Shown here one piece after another: positions 9,233-16,961 of a DNA stretch of 64,000 nucleotides (positions are counted from its first letter, which is position 1; every line of letters begins with the position of its first letter). The notes beneath the pieces are model-generated. The model ran no database searches. It saw only the letters and a list, made by a program, of their open reading frames with translations, and was not told the origin of the DNA. A program made the translations under genes and the position numbers. The DNA is from Promethearchaeota archaeon Loki_b31 (GTDB taxonomy: Archaea; Asgardarchaeota; Lokiarchaeia; Sigyniarchaeales; SOKP01): the NCBI GenBank assembly GCA_005222975.1, contig NJBI01000003.1:1-64000 (forward strand), read 5' to 3'.

Positions 9233-9278
9233 TTAATAAAAGTTTTTCGAGTTTGATTAAATAAATGCTCACAATTAT

Positions 9279-9311
9279 CCGATAATTAACCGATGATTAA
9301 CCGATGAATTA
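9279..9311. repeat. Three tandem 11-bp repeats at the island's right junction
   Basis: Units at 9279-9289, 9290-9300 and 9301-9311 read CCGATAATTAA, CCGATGATTAA and CCGATGAATTA. They sit exactly where similarity to the acetoacetyl-CoA synthetase gene end begins (9297). They could be a protein-binding site, a scar of junction repair, or slippage of the gene sequence itself, because the last unit is part of the coding-like copy. Confidence 0.6.
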
Positions 9312-9536
9312 CAAGCAAAAATAAGCCAAACTTTACGAGAAAAAACCTCCCCAAGACATATACCAAAATTAATCTTTCAAGCACCCGAAGATGGTATTCC
9401 TTATACTTTCAGCAACAAAAAAGTCGAAATTGCCGTGACAAAGATTATTCACGGTATGGAAGTGGCCAATCGAAGCGCATTAAGGAATCCCACCTCTTTA
9501 GATTACTATATGGAAATGAAAGATAAGTTAAATTAA
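9297..9536 (+). pseudogene. Diverged duplicate of the acetoacetyl-CoA synthetase 3' end
   Basis: 240 nt aligning without gaps to 308-547. By hand count 56 positions differ (about 77% identity), most at third codon positions, and the encoded peptide is nearly the same (EKTSPRHIPKLIFQAPEDGI, then PYTFSNKKVEIAVTKIIHGM). A 20-nt block, AAAGTCGAAATTGCCGTGAC, is identical in both. An in-frame TGA at 9294-9296 and no start codon show it cannot be expressed alone. The excess of synonymous change suggests the two copies came from different, diverged genomes and not from a recent local duplication. It ends with TAA at 9534-9536. Confidence 0.85.
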
Positions 9537-9620
9537 AACAATAAATTTTTTTTATTATATTATTATTCTTTATAATTTAGATTAAAGAAAATCCATCATC
9601 TTCATTCATACAATTAATCT

Positions 9621-11282
9621 TTAATTATTATAGACATCTTTAAATTGTATTCTAATTACCTTCTTATCTAACTTACCTACGCTGGTCCTAGGGATAGAGT
9701 CCACAAATATGATCTTGTTTGGTATTTGCCATTTAGCAAAATTTTTGGTGAGATATTGACGAAGCTCTTCTTCAGTAATTGATTTAAAGTCTTCCCGTAG
9801 AACAACCAAAGCTAAAGGTCTTTCCTCCCATTTTGGATGTGGTAATCCTACTACGGCAGCTTCAAGTACACCTTTATGAGTCATTAATGTATTTTCCATA
9901 TCAATTGAACTAATCCATTCTCCACCGCTTTTAATCACATCTTTAATTCTATCTGTTATCTTTAGATATCCTTCAGAATCAATACAACCAGCATCACCAG
10001 TTCTAAAAAATCCATCTGGTGTAAAACTATCCTTTGTTCGATCTGAGTTATAATAACACCTGGTAATCCAAGGACTACGTAAAAGCACTTCTCCAGAAGA
10101 TTTCCCATCACTAGGAAGCTCATTACCCCTTTCATCTACTATTTTAATGTCTATACCTGAATTAATGGTACCTTGCTTTTTCTTAAGTTCCCAAAGATCC
10201 TCTTCAGAAAGTTCTTTTTTAAGCCAGGGTTTGAAATAATTTAGGGTGACAATTGCTAACCCTTCTGTAGAACCATAAGTATGTACAATTTCTCCACCAG
10301 TTTCATCCCAGAAACCTCGCATTAGAGTTATTGTAGGTTCAGATCCTCCGCAGAGGAAACGAGCACCGGTTAAATCTGGTTTTTCATCCATTTTTCGGAT
10401 TATTTCATGCATTGCCATCAAAACGGTTGGCACTGCAGCTGATATAGTTACTTTTTCTTTATCCATCAGATTAGTAAGTTCTTTTAGATCTTGTAAGCTC
10501 CACTTGCCCGAGAAAATTAATTTAGCCCCAGCATATGCTGAAGCTTGAGGTATCGACCAACCAAGGACATGGAACATGGGAACCATTTGAAAAACAACAT
10601 CATTCACTGATATAGAGAATTTAGCAGTAAACATTAAAGCATGAATATATACTTCTCGGTGAGAGTAATATACTCCTTTTGGTTTTCCAGTAGTACCTGT
10701 TGTATAACACGCTGCATATGAAGAATCTTCATCTAAGTAAGGCCATTCATATTTCGGTGAGGCATTATTCACAAGTTCTTCATAGCTATAAATTGGGTTA
10801 AGATCAGCTCTTATATCACTTAAATCCTTTTCAGTAATAATTATGTACCCTTTTATTTCCTTGCATAAAGCAGCTACAGATTCAGCTACACTAATCAGAT
10901 CTTCATCAACAATGATATATTTTGCACCAGAATGATTTATTACATAAGATAATTCCTCAGGAATAAGGTTTAGATTCAAAGAAACCATAACAGCCCCCAT
11001 TCCAGGAAGACCATAATAAATCTCAAAATGCTGATGATGATTCCATGCAATAACTCCAACTCTATCACCAACTTTTATACCAATAGAGTCTAACGCATTT
11101 GCTAATCTTTGCATTCTTTCATACGAATCCTTATAGGTATACTGAAATAAGGTATCATCACTTTTTCTTGTAATGATTTCTTGTTTCGCGAAATTTCTTA
11201 TACCCTGCCGCATATGGTTTATAACATTAAGCTGGTAATTCTTTTCTTGCTCAACCATAAAACCCTTAACAATCTTCCTCAT
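9621..11282 (-). CDS. AMP-forming fatty-acid/acyl-CoA ligase
   Basis: 553 aa, normal length for the ANL superfamily. Visible motifs: the P-loop-like CYTTGTTGKPKGVYYSHREV, the helix PMFHVLGWSIPQA, the TYGSTEG motif, FFRTGDAGCID, ITDRIKDVIKSGGEWI (hinge to the C-terminal domain) and PRTSVGKLDKK with the catalytic lysine near the end. The motif set fits medium/long-chain acyl-CoA ligases of the FadD/AlkK type. It would activate a carboxylate with ATP and CoA for beta-oxidation or lipid use, in line with the hydratase and thiolase genes nearby. MRKIVKGFMVEQEK contains a second Met that could be the true start (11258). Substrate chain length cannot be read from sequence. Confidence 0.88.
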   Translation of the reverse strand: MRKIVKGFMVEQEKNYQLNVINHMRQGIRNFAKQEIITRKSDDTLFQYTYKDSYERMQRLANALDSIGIKVGDRVGVIAWNHHQHFEIYYGLPGMGAVMVSLNLNLIPEELSYVINHSGAKYIIVDEDLISVAESVAALCKEIKGYIIITEKDLSDIRADLNPIYSYEELVNNASPKYEWPYLDEDSSYAACYTTGTTGKPKGVYYSHREVYIHALMFTAKFSISVNDVVFQMVPMFHVLGWSIPQASAYAGAKLIFSGKWSLQDLKELTNLMDKEKVTISAAVPTVLMAMHEIIRKMDEKPDLTGARFLCGGSEPTITLMRGFWDETGGEIVHTYGSTEGLAIVTLNYFKPWLKKELSEEDLWELKKKQGTINSGIDIKIVDERGNELPSDGKSSGEVLLRSPWITRCYYNSDRTKDSFTPDGFFRTGDAGCIDSEGYLKITDRIKDVIKSGGEWISSIDMENTLMTHKGVLEAAVVGLPHPKWEERPLALVVLREDFKSITEEELRQYLTKNFAKWQIPNKIIFVDSIPRTSVGKLDKKVIRIQFKDVYNN

Positions 11283-11465
11283 TCAATCACTCTCCTTTTT
11301 ATTTATTATTAATTTTCTCCAGGCGTATTTTCCGTTTGACAGATATTTCTTTTAATTTTATACCGTTACAAAAAAAAAAGAAATATTCATCAAAAAGTAA
11401 AAAATATAAGACTCTTTAACCATAAGTATATTGAATTACTTAAAAATTTAAAAATGTAGTGAATT

Positions 11466-11660
11466 ATGACTTTAAAACCTATCAAAGAAGAAATAATTAA
11501 TCTTATACAAGAGTTACCTGATGATGCAACATTGGAGGATATTCAATATCATTTATTTGTAAAACAAAAGCTCTTAAGAGCTGAGGAACAAATAAAAGAA
11601 GGAAAAACTATTTCCCATGAAGAAGTCATGGAAAAGGCTAGGACGAAATGGTTCAAATAG
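11466..11660 (+). CDS. Antitoxin of RelBE/ParDE-type module 1
   Basis: 64 aa, acidic and helical, with LIQELPDDATLEDIQYHLFV at about 13-32 and a C-terminal ISHEEVMEKARTKWF. This pattern is common in small antitoxins found before RelE/ParE toxins. Its stop lies inside the toxin gene (13-nt overlap), which is normal for these pairs. It shares the layout of the antitoxin at 58473-58685 (ELPxxxxxED, then a HEEV/IEEF-type helix). It should bind and neutralise the downstream toxin and may repress its own promoter. Confidence 0.75.
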   Translation: MTLKPIKEEIINLIQELPDDATLEDIQYHLFVKQKLLRAEEQIKEGKTISHEEVMEKARTKWFK

Positions 11661-11938
11661 AATGGTCTGAAGAATCTGAAGAAGATTTAAACGATATACT
11701 TTCGTATCTTTCAAAAAGCTCCTCTCAATATGCCAACTCTTTTTTTGAACGCGTTCATGAAGTTGTAGAATATATTAAACAATTTCCTAAAATGGGTCGA
11801 AAAGTTCCGGAATCTAAGAATCCAAGCGATAGGGAATTAGTTATTCAAAAATATAGACTAATTTATAGGTTTTTAGAGGAAGAGAATAGAATACTAATTA
11901 TGATGATAATTCATGGAAGTAGAGTATTGAAATTATAA
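11648..11938 (+). CDS. RelE/ParE-family toxin of module 1
   Basis: 96 aa. The N-terminus VQIEWSEESEEDLNDILSYL, the middle helix FFERVHEVVEYIKQFPKMGR, and the C-terminal beta hairpin RLIYRFLEEENRILIMMIIH followed by GSR are the standard RelE/ParE layout. Family members either cleave mRNA on the ribosome or poison gyrase; the sequence does not tell which. The gene overlaps the antitoxin by 13 nt. The pair stands alone between an acyl-CoA ligase and an acetyltransferase gene. Confidence 0.82.
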   Translation: MVQIEWSEESEEDLNDILSYLSKSSSQYANSFFERVHEVVEYIKQFPKMGRKVPESKNPSDRELVIQKYRLIYRFLEEENRILIMMIIHGSRVLKL

Positions 11939-12083
11939 GAACGACATTCTCTACATTCTCTTACATCAAAGAGGAACTTATATAGTTTTAAAACTTATTT
12001 TTTTACAATTTTTAAATTCTATTTTGTCTAATAATTCAATTATTTAAAAAGAATTAATAAAAAAATACATTATATAATATGCT

Positions 12084-12932
12084 ATGGAAGATAAAAGAAA
12101 AATAATCTCTGAAGGCGACGTTGTTAAATTTACAAAACACCCTAACACTATAACTTCCTTAAAACGCGATTTTAAAACGCTCGGTGTTGAAAAAGGTTCT
12201 GTTATTATAATGCATAGTTCGCTGAGTAAAATTGGTTGGACTGTTGGAGGGCCAGTATCCGTAGTTAAAGCGCTAACACAAGTTTTAACTCCAGAAGGTA
12301 CATTGGTAATGCCGACATTTACCAGTGGCAATTCCGAACCATCTCAATGGGAAAACCCTCCAGTACCTAAAAGTTGGTGGGGTATAATAAGAAAAGAGCT
12401 GCCCGCCTTCGAAGCTAAAATAACTCCTACTAGAGCAATGGGACGTATTGTAGAAACTTTTAGGAATTGGCCTAAAGTCTTTCGGAGTAATCATCCTAAT
12501 GTATCGTTCACTGCTTGGGGTAAGCAAGCAAAGTTTATTACCGAAAATCACGAATTAGAAGCAGAATTGGGCGAGAATTCTCCAACTTCCCGCCTTTACG
12601 ATCTTAACGGACAAATATTATTAGTGGGAGTAAACCACGAGAATAACTCTTCGTTGCATCTTGCTGAATATCGAAGCGGTTTCCCTAGAAGAAAGTATAT
12701 TCGAAATGGATGTGCGATGATGGTGAATAATCAGAGACAGTGGGTAGAATGGGAAGGTCTAGATTATGATAGCGATGATTTTGAGCTACTTGGAAAGAAT
12801 TATGAATCTAAAATCAATTTTAAACCAGGTAAAATTGGTCTGGCTGAAGCTCGATTGATTTCACTTCGAGATATAGTAGATTTTGGAGTAGATTGGTTAA
12901 CGGAAAAAAGAATAAAAAAGATATTAAGATAA
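12084..12932 (+). CDS. AAC(3)-family (aminoglycoside N3-acetyltransferase-like) acetyltransferase
   Basis: 282 aa, the usual length. Motifs of the family: VIMHSSLSKIGWTVGGPVSV at about 37-56, TPEGTLVMPTF near 72, FRSNHPNVSFTAWGKQA near 136, and LLVGVNHENNSSLHLAEYRS near 180, including the conserved His-containing loop. The enzyme would transfer an acetyl group from acetyl-CoA to an amine. In archaea this family need not act on antibiotics; a sugar or polyamine amine is as likely. It lies downstream of the toxin-antitoxin pair and 60 bp before a flavodoxin gene on the same strand. Confidence 0.85.
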   Translation: MEDKRKIISEGDVVKFTKHPNTITSLKRDFKTLGVEKGSVIIMHSSLSKIGWTVGGPVSVVKALTQVLTPEGTLVMPTFTSGNSEPSQWENPPVPKSWWGIIRKELPAFEAKITPTRAMGRIVETFRNWPKVFRSNHPNVSFTAWGKQAKFITENHELEAELGENSPTSRLYDLNGQILLVGVNHENNSSLHLAEYRSGFPRRKYIRNGCAMMVNNQRQWVEWEGLDYDSDDFELLGKNYESKINFKPGKIGLAEARLISLRDIVDFGVDWLTEKRIKKILR

Positions 12933-12992
12933 ATATATTTTACCTTACATTATAAATTCTATAAAAAAAGAAAAAAATGAGGTCGTGTAAAA

Positions 12993-13550
12993 ATGAAAAA
13001 AGTTCTAATCGTTTATGGAACAAGATATGGAAGTACTGAAGAAGTTTCAAATAAGTTAGTGGATATTTTAAAAGAAAAAGGGATTGATACTTCTGCTATA
13101 AATTTTAAAGATTTAATAACTGAAAATCAACCCAATTTAGAGGAATACGATGGAATCATAATCGGTTCAGGTATAAAAGTAGGTCAATGGACAAAAGAAA
13201 CAAAAAAATTCATAGAAAATAATTTAGAATTTTTCAAAAATTCTAAGGTAGTTTTAGGTGTTTTTGTAAGCTCCGGTCTGGCAAGCAGTCCTGAAAAAAT
13301 AACTGAATTAAAAAAGGAATACATAGAGGATGTATTAAATCAATATGGAATAACAGCTGACTTATACGATCTGTTTGGAGGAGTTCTAGATTTATCTAAA
13401 GATTCAAATATTGGATTTTTGGGAAAAAAAATGGTAAAGATGGTTAGTAAAGAAGATCCTAGAATTAAACCTAACCAAAGAAATGATCTGAGAGACTGGA
13501 ATCAAATAAAGCAATTTACTGAAAACTACGCAAATTTATTGAAGAATTAA
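12993..13550 (+). CDS. Flavodoxin-domain protein
   Basis: 185 aa. VLIVYGTRYGSTEEVSNKLV at residues 4-23 is the FMN phosphate-binding loop, EYDGIIIGSGIKVGQWTKET is the second flavin-binding loop region, and GVFVSSGLASSPEKI the third. The shape recalls HemG/flavodoxin_5 proteins, which move electrons via FMN. GAGGT at about 12980-12984 precedes the ATG by a suitable distance. It is followed by a T-run and then another flavodoxin-type protein with ferredoxin clusters. The redox partner is unknown. Confidence 0.82.
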   Translation: MKKVLIVYGTRYGSTEEVSNKLVDILKEKGIDTSAINFKDLITENQPNLEEYDGIIIGSGIKVGQWTKETKKFIENNLEFFKNSKVVLGVFVSSGLASSPEKITELKKEYIEDVLNQYGITADLYDLFGGVLDLSKDSNIGFLGKKMVKMVSKEDPRIKPNQRNDLRDWNQIKQFTENYANLLKN

Positions 13551-13553
13551 ATC

Positions 13554-13568
13554 TTTTTTTTACTTTTT
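13554..13568 (+). terminator. T-rich terminator after the flavodoxin gene
   Basis: Eight Ts and then five Ts (TTTTTTTTACTTTTT) begin 4 nt after the stop codon. Oligo-T stretches at the 3' end are the archaeal intrinsic termination signal. Confidence 0.5.
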
Positions 13569-13648
13569 ATTTAAATCACTAACATTATCAAAACCAGAAC
13601 ATTAAGTTTTAATAATTAAATATTATCGAATTGAGGAACACCAGTGAT

Positions 13649-14515
13649 ATGACAAATCTTAGATCCAGCGAAGAAACAATTAATGAACATGATGTCTTCT
13701 CAAAAGTAACACTTGTCTATATGTCCCCTAATGGGAGTACTAGAAAATGTGCAGAATTAATTGCTGAACAAATAAAGGGAGAAGGGGAAGTTTTACTTAT
13801 TGACCTAGCAAGGATCGATTCCAGTGAATTGGAATCAATTATCTCTGAAACAACGTTACTCGGCGTTGGATCTCCTACATATCATCTGAACATGTTAGAT
13901 CCCGTAAAAATATTTCTGGAAGGAATCCCTAACATTCCCATTAATAAAAGCCAAGGGCGATGTTCTTTCTGTTTTACTACTTATGGACATGTAAACTCTG
14001 GAAAAACACTTATAAATATGGCTAAGATACTTCACAAGAAACATTACGCAGTATTGGGAGCTCTCAAACTTAGAGCAAAACATTTTTATCAAAAATCAAT
14101 TATGTTTCCCAATTCTGAAGATCAAGACCTGATATTGAAGTTTTGTGAAACCATTAAATATAGAATTACTAATCCTATTGAGTGGAGAAAATTATCAAAA
14201 ATGTTGAACTATCAATATCTGAAAGTTAAGTTAATATATCCAATTATTCAGATCTTTGGAAGTAGTTTCCGAGTGCCAAAATTCAACTTCAATAAGGATC
14301 TCTGCACTTCTTGTGGTTTGTGTGAGGAGAACTGCCCAACACACGTAATCATTATATCTGAATTACCTAAGAAACAGAAAGGATGTATTTACTGTTTCAA
14401 TTGTGTGATGTTTTGTCCAACAGGCGCAATCTATTCAGATCTTGATAAGGTCAAACGAATCTTAAAATTTGACGCAAAGGTATTACATGAAGAATCAATC
14501 AGAGAGATTATCTAA
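13649..14515 (+). CDS. EFR1-type flavodoxin plus two [4Fe-4S] ferredoxin protein
   Basis: The frame can be opened from TTG 13631, but ATG 13649 is the better start because the flavodoxin fold begins only at KVTLVYMSPNGSTRKCAELI. Residues ~1-165 form the flavodoxin-like domain (GVGSPTYHLNMLDPVK loop, CFTTYGHVNSGKT loop). The C-terminal part carries two cluster motifs: CTSCGLCEENCP (about 14303-14338) and CIYCFNCVMFCP (about 14383-14418). Such proteins transfer electrons between FMN and ferredoxin-type partners, probably in the cytosol. It follows the other flavodoxin gene on the same strand; the two may form one redox unit. Confidence 0.82.
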   Translation: MTNLRSSEETINEHDVFSKVTLVYMSPNGSTRKCAELIAEQIKGEGEVLLIDLARIDSSELESIISETTLLGVGSPTYHLNMLDPVKIFLEGIPNIPINKSQGRCSFCFTTYGHVNSGKTLINMAKILHKKHYAVLGALKLRAKHFYQKSIMFPNSEDQDLILKFCETIKYRITNPIEWRKLSKMLNYQYLKVKLIYPIIQIFGSSFRVPKFNFNKDLCTSCGLCEENCPTHVIIISELPKKQKGCIYCFNCVMFCPTGAIYSDLDKVKRILKFDAKVLHEESIREII

Positions 14516-14709
14516 GGTTGAAACAATATACAATTAAAAAAAATAATTAATAATCTCAAAATCAACAGTTTTATATTAAAATTATTTAAAAAAAAAGATA
14601 AGGTTAGATAACAATCGCAAAAAGAGAGTTTTTTACTTTTATACTAATTATTATTTACTACTTATATTATTAAATTATTACTTTGTTAGATTTATACTAC
14701 TTCTTTAAA

Positions 14710-14994
14710 TTAATAGCGATTTCGTCTACCGCCGCCGCCACCCCTATTGTATGAACCAAACTGAGGGGGTGCTTTCTCGGTTACTACAACGTTTGAAGCC
14801 TGCGGACCTTTCTGGCCCTCTGTTACATCAAACTCAACCTTATCGTTTTCGTTTAACGTCAAATATTCATCCTCTCCACCAGATAATGCGGTGTAATGAA
14901 CGAACACATCGTTACCTTCTTCAGAGTTTATAAATCCAAAGCCTTTTCGGCTATTAAACCATTTTACTGTTCCTTTTACCACTTTTAAAACCAA
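14710..14994 (-). CDS. Cold-shock-domain RNA-binding protein with RGG-like tail
   Basis: 94 aa. A full cold-shock domain: [17 protein letters not shown] with RNP1 (KGFGFI), DVFVHYTAL (RNP2), [19 protein letters not shown]. The C-terminal ~17 residues ([17 protein letters not shown]) are a Gly/Arg tail as in RNA-binding proteins with RGG boxes. It should bind single-stranded RNA or DNA and melt structure, a role linked to cold and growth phase. Cold-shock-domain proteins are common in bacteria and patchy in archaea, so transfer or lineage-specific retention is likely. It stands alone, with a gap of about 130 bp to the flavin reductase gene. Confidence 0.92.
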   Translation of the reverse strand: MVLKVVKGTVKWFNSRKGFGFINSEEGNDVFVHYTALSGGEDEYLTLNENDKVEFDVTEGQKGPQASNVVVTEKAPPQFGSYNRGGGGGRRNRY

Positions 14995-15124
14995 TTTTTT
15001 TTGAAAACAATTCTTTATTCTTTTCTTAAAGAATTAATTAAGAAAAGGATCCATGTCTAATTAATTTTTCTGTTTTTCTCATTTCTTATTCGTTTGATAT
15101 TTCAATTTCCTATTGTGATACTAA

Positions 15125-15685
15125 TTAGGATCTCACAGAAAATGCTTGTTTTTCAAGCGGTTCTTTAACTAAACCATAATAATTACGCGCGATGTATACA
15201 ATTTGGTCTTGCTTTAAGGGATCTAGTTTTTTACCGGTTAATTTTTCCTCATCGACATGAACTGCCAAAACTTCACCTAAGTATATTATGTGACTGCCAC
15301 ACTTTATTTTTTTGATGACTTTACATTCGATATTAATCGGGAATTCTTTAATGATTGGTACTTCTACTTCAGAACCTTTTTGCTTCGTTAAGTTAAGTTC
15401 TTTCCATTTATCTACTTTCTTCCCCGTTCTCGTTCCACAAAAATCCATCTCTCGAATTTGGTTTGCGTTCGGAACGTTAACCACGAATTCCTCCAATTTT
15501 TCAATTAGGGAATACGAGTGCCTTGATGGTCGAATAGAAACGGAGATTACCGGCGGTTCAGATACTACTCGAGCAACCCACGCAAGTGTTATGAGATTTG
15601 CTTCGTCCCATTCACCTACCGAAACAACAACGGCAGGAGATACGATAGGAGTTGTTGTTTTATTAATTTGTATCTTCAAAAGCAT
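15125..15685 (-). CDS. Flavin reductase-like FMN-binding protein (DIM6/NTAB family)
   Basis: 186 aa. VVSVGEWDEANLITLAWVAR, the stretch SVSIRPSRHSYSLIEKLEEF and EFVVNVPNANQIREMDFCGT are the usual FMN-binding pattern of short-chain flavin reductase-like proteins. These reduce or carry FMN, often in partnership with an oxygenase or as an NADH/F420-linked reductase. The first codon overlaps the stop of the enoyl-CoA hydratase gene by one base (TAATG), so the two are translationally coupled. The coupling suggests a flavin-dependent step tied to acyl-CoA metabolism, which is inference. Confidence 0.82.
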   Translation of the reverse strand: MLLKIQINKTTTPIVSPAVVVSVGEWDEANLITLAWVARVVSEPPVISVSIRPSRHSYSLIEKLEEFVVNVPNANQIREMDFCGTRTGKKVDKWKELNLTKQKGSEVEVPIIKEFPINIECKVIKKIKCGSHIIYLGEVLAVHVDEEKLTGKKLDPLKQDQIVYIARNYYGLVKEPLEKQAFSVRS

Positions 15686-16518
15686 TAATCAACCCAAAAA
15701 TCTTTTGCCAATCGTCTTCTTGTTTGCCACAGACCACCCTTTTCAGTGAAACCAATTACACCTTTACCTTGATCAGCGTCTTTTATTTTCCACATCCCGC
15801 TAACAGCCCCAGTTAAAGCGCCGGATAAAACCTCAAAGCCTTGAGCAGTATATAAATCGCACTCTACTCCTCGATTAATAATAAATTTTAGTTGACGCAT
15901 ACCTTGCTGGTTTTTGGATTTAAGCACGTCCAATAACAGTTCTACTTCGGTATCAAGTTGGTCGTTGGGCACAACCCGGTTCCATAGATTCCATTCTACT
16001 GCCTTTTCTCCAGAGTGGAGCGCACCGATAAGATTAATTTCCTTAGCTCTCCTTCGGCCTATAAGTCGAGATAATCGCGTAGTACCACCCCAACCGGGAG
16101 TTATTCCGACATCTACTTCGGGCATGCCCCATTTCGAGCGCTCGGTGGCAATTACAAAATCACACACCATAGTAACTTCCAAACCCCCACCTACCGCATA
16201 ACCGTCTACTGCTGCAATTGTGATTTTATCTAACTCTTCGAGCTGATTAGCCATATTTTGATAGTATCTTACCCGTCTTGTTATATCATTTGCATTTCCC
16301 CACTTAATCATTTCTTTAATATCATCGCCCACGCAGAAATTATCACCCGCGCCCTTGATAACTAAGAATTTGAGTTTTGTAGACTGTCTTACGATTTCTA
16401 TAGCAGCAACTATCTCTTCAGAAAGTTTCATGCTTAACGCGTTCATGACATCAGGTCGATTGAGCGTTATCCAAGCCACTTGGTCCGTCTCTTTATAAAT
16501 TAAATTTTCGAATTTCAT
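15685..16518 (-). CDS. Enoyl-CoA hydratase/isomerase (crotonase family)
   Basis: 277 aa. Crotonase landmarks: VAWITLNRPDVMNALSMKLS at about 13-32, GAGDNFCVGDDIKEM (oxyanion-hole strand), AAVDGYAVGGGLEVTMVCDF, and GMPEVDVGITPGWGGTTRL, where the first catalytic Glu is E of MPEVDVG; the position of the second hydratase glutamate reads Gly/Trp (PGWGG), so isomerase or another crotonase reaction is possible. It would act on acyl-CoA thioesters. First gene of a two-gene unit with the flavin reductase. A second crotonase is at 54448-55218. Confidence 0.86.
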   Translation of the reverse strand: MKFENLIYKETDQVAWITLNRPDVMNALSMKLSEEIVAAIEIVRQSTKLKFLVIKGAGDNFCVGDDIKEMIKWGNANDITRRVRYYQNMANQLEELDKITIAAVDGYAVGGGLEVTMVCDFVIATERSKWGMPEVDVGITPGWGGTTRLSRLIGRRRAKEINLIGALHSGEKAVEWNLWNRVVPNDQLDTEVELLLDVLKSKNQQGMRQLKFIINRGVECDLYTAQGFEVLSGALTGAVSGMWKIKDADQGKGVIGFTEKGGLWQTRRRLAKDFWVD

Positions 16519-16961
16519 AATTTATTTTTGATTTATTTTTATTTAAATGTATAGAACGAAGTTTATCATTAATTATTTTTTAGAGGTTATTGGAAGAGTT
16601 GTACGCCATACGGCTAGCCATTTTGTAGTTAGGTCATTTATGATTATTTCGTTATATTAAATTATATTTTTTTCAATTTAAGATTAAATATGAGAAAATT
16701 TATAAAATACAATTAATATATTTTCTATAATAATGATCTCTAATAATACTGCTTCAAGAAATTCAATAAGAGCTTTTATACTTCTAGGAGATTTGCTTTT
16801 AGCATTATTATTATTGTGAGTGAAACAAATCCACTCGATCTTTTTCTATTAAATTTTCTATGGATTTGTTCTCTCTGGGTATAAAATTTAATTGAAAGAG
16901 GTCATAGGTGGGTTGCTTGCTCTATGGAGATAAAAAGTTAACTTGAAAATAAATAAAAATA
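16519..16961. other. Intergenic region with a 10-bp inverted repeat
   Basis: 443 bp between the divergent hydratase and leuS genes. The only structure I can support is AACAAATCCA at 16824-16833 paired with TGGATTTGTT at 16861-16870, a perfect 10-bp stem with a 27-nt loop. It lies about 90 nt before leuS and could be a leader hairpin or protein site. A 28-codon ORF at 16733-16819 has no motif and I do not call it. Confidence 0.4.

Larger units (their letters stand above)
548..9296. mobile_element. Putative genomic island inserted at the acetoacetyl-CoA synthetase 3' end
   Basis: This segment lies between two copies of the same gene end (308-547 and 9297-9536, same orientation, 240 nt each without gaps). 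It is visibly more AT-rich than the metabolic genes on its right and holds six intact genes in mixed orientations plus a broken one: a LAGLIDADG endonuclease, a TIR/deoxyribosyltransferase-like protein with a winged-helix partner, a DUF3696-type AAA ATPase with an unknown partner, a PD-(D/E)XK-like protein and a frameshifted winged-helix gene. No integrase or transposase is visible, so if this is a mobile unit the endonuclease is the only mobility candidate. The boundaries are inferred from the duplicated gene end and from a triple 11-bp repeat at the right junction. Confidence 0.55.

Noticed and set aside
9279..9311. Start of a CRISPR array at the 11-bp repeats
   Set aside because: Units are only 11 bp, directly adjacent without spacers, and no cas gene is present.
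12044..12551. Minus-strand ORFs overlapping the AAC(3)-like gene
   Set aside because: The plus-strand gene has clear family motifs over its whole length; the others are shadows.
12084..12932. Antibiotic-resistance determinant
   Set aside because: AAC(3)-fold proteins are widespread with other amine substrates, and nothing here points to aminoglycosides.
15312..15749. 145-aa plus-strand ORF over the flavin reductase gene
   Set aside because: Shadow frame opposite two well-supported genes, with no domain pattern of its own.
16733..16819. 28-codon hydrophobic ORF upstream of leuS
   Set aside because: Too short, no match to any known peptide, ends in a low-complexity Leu run.
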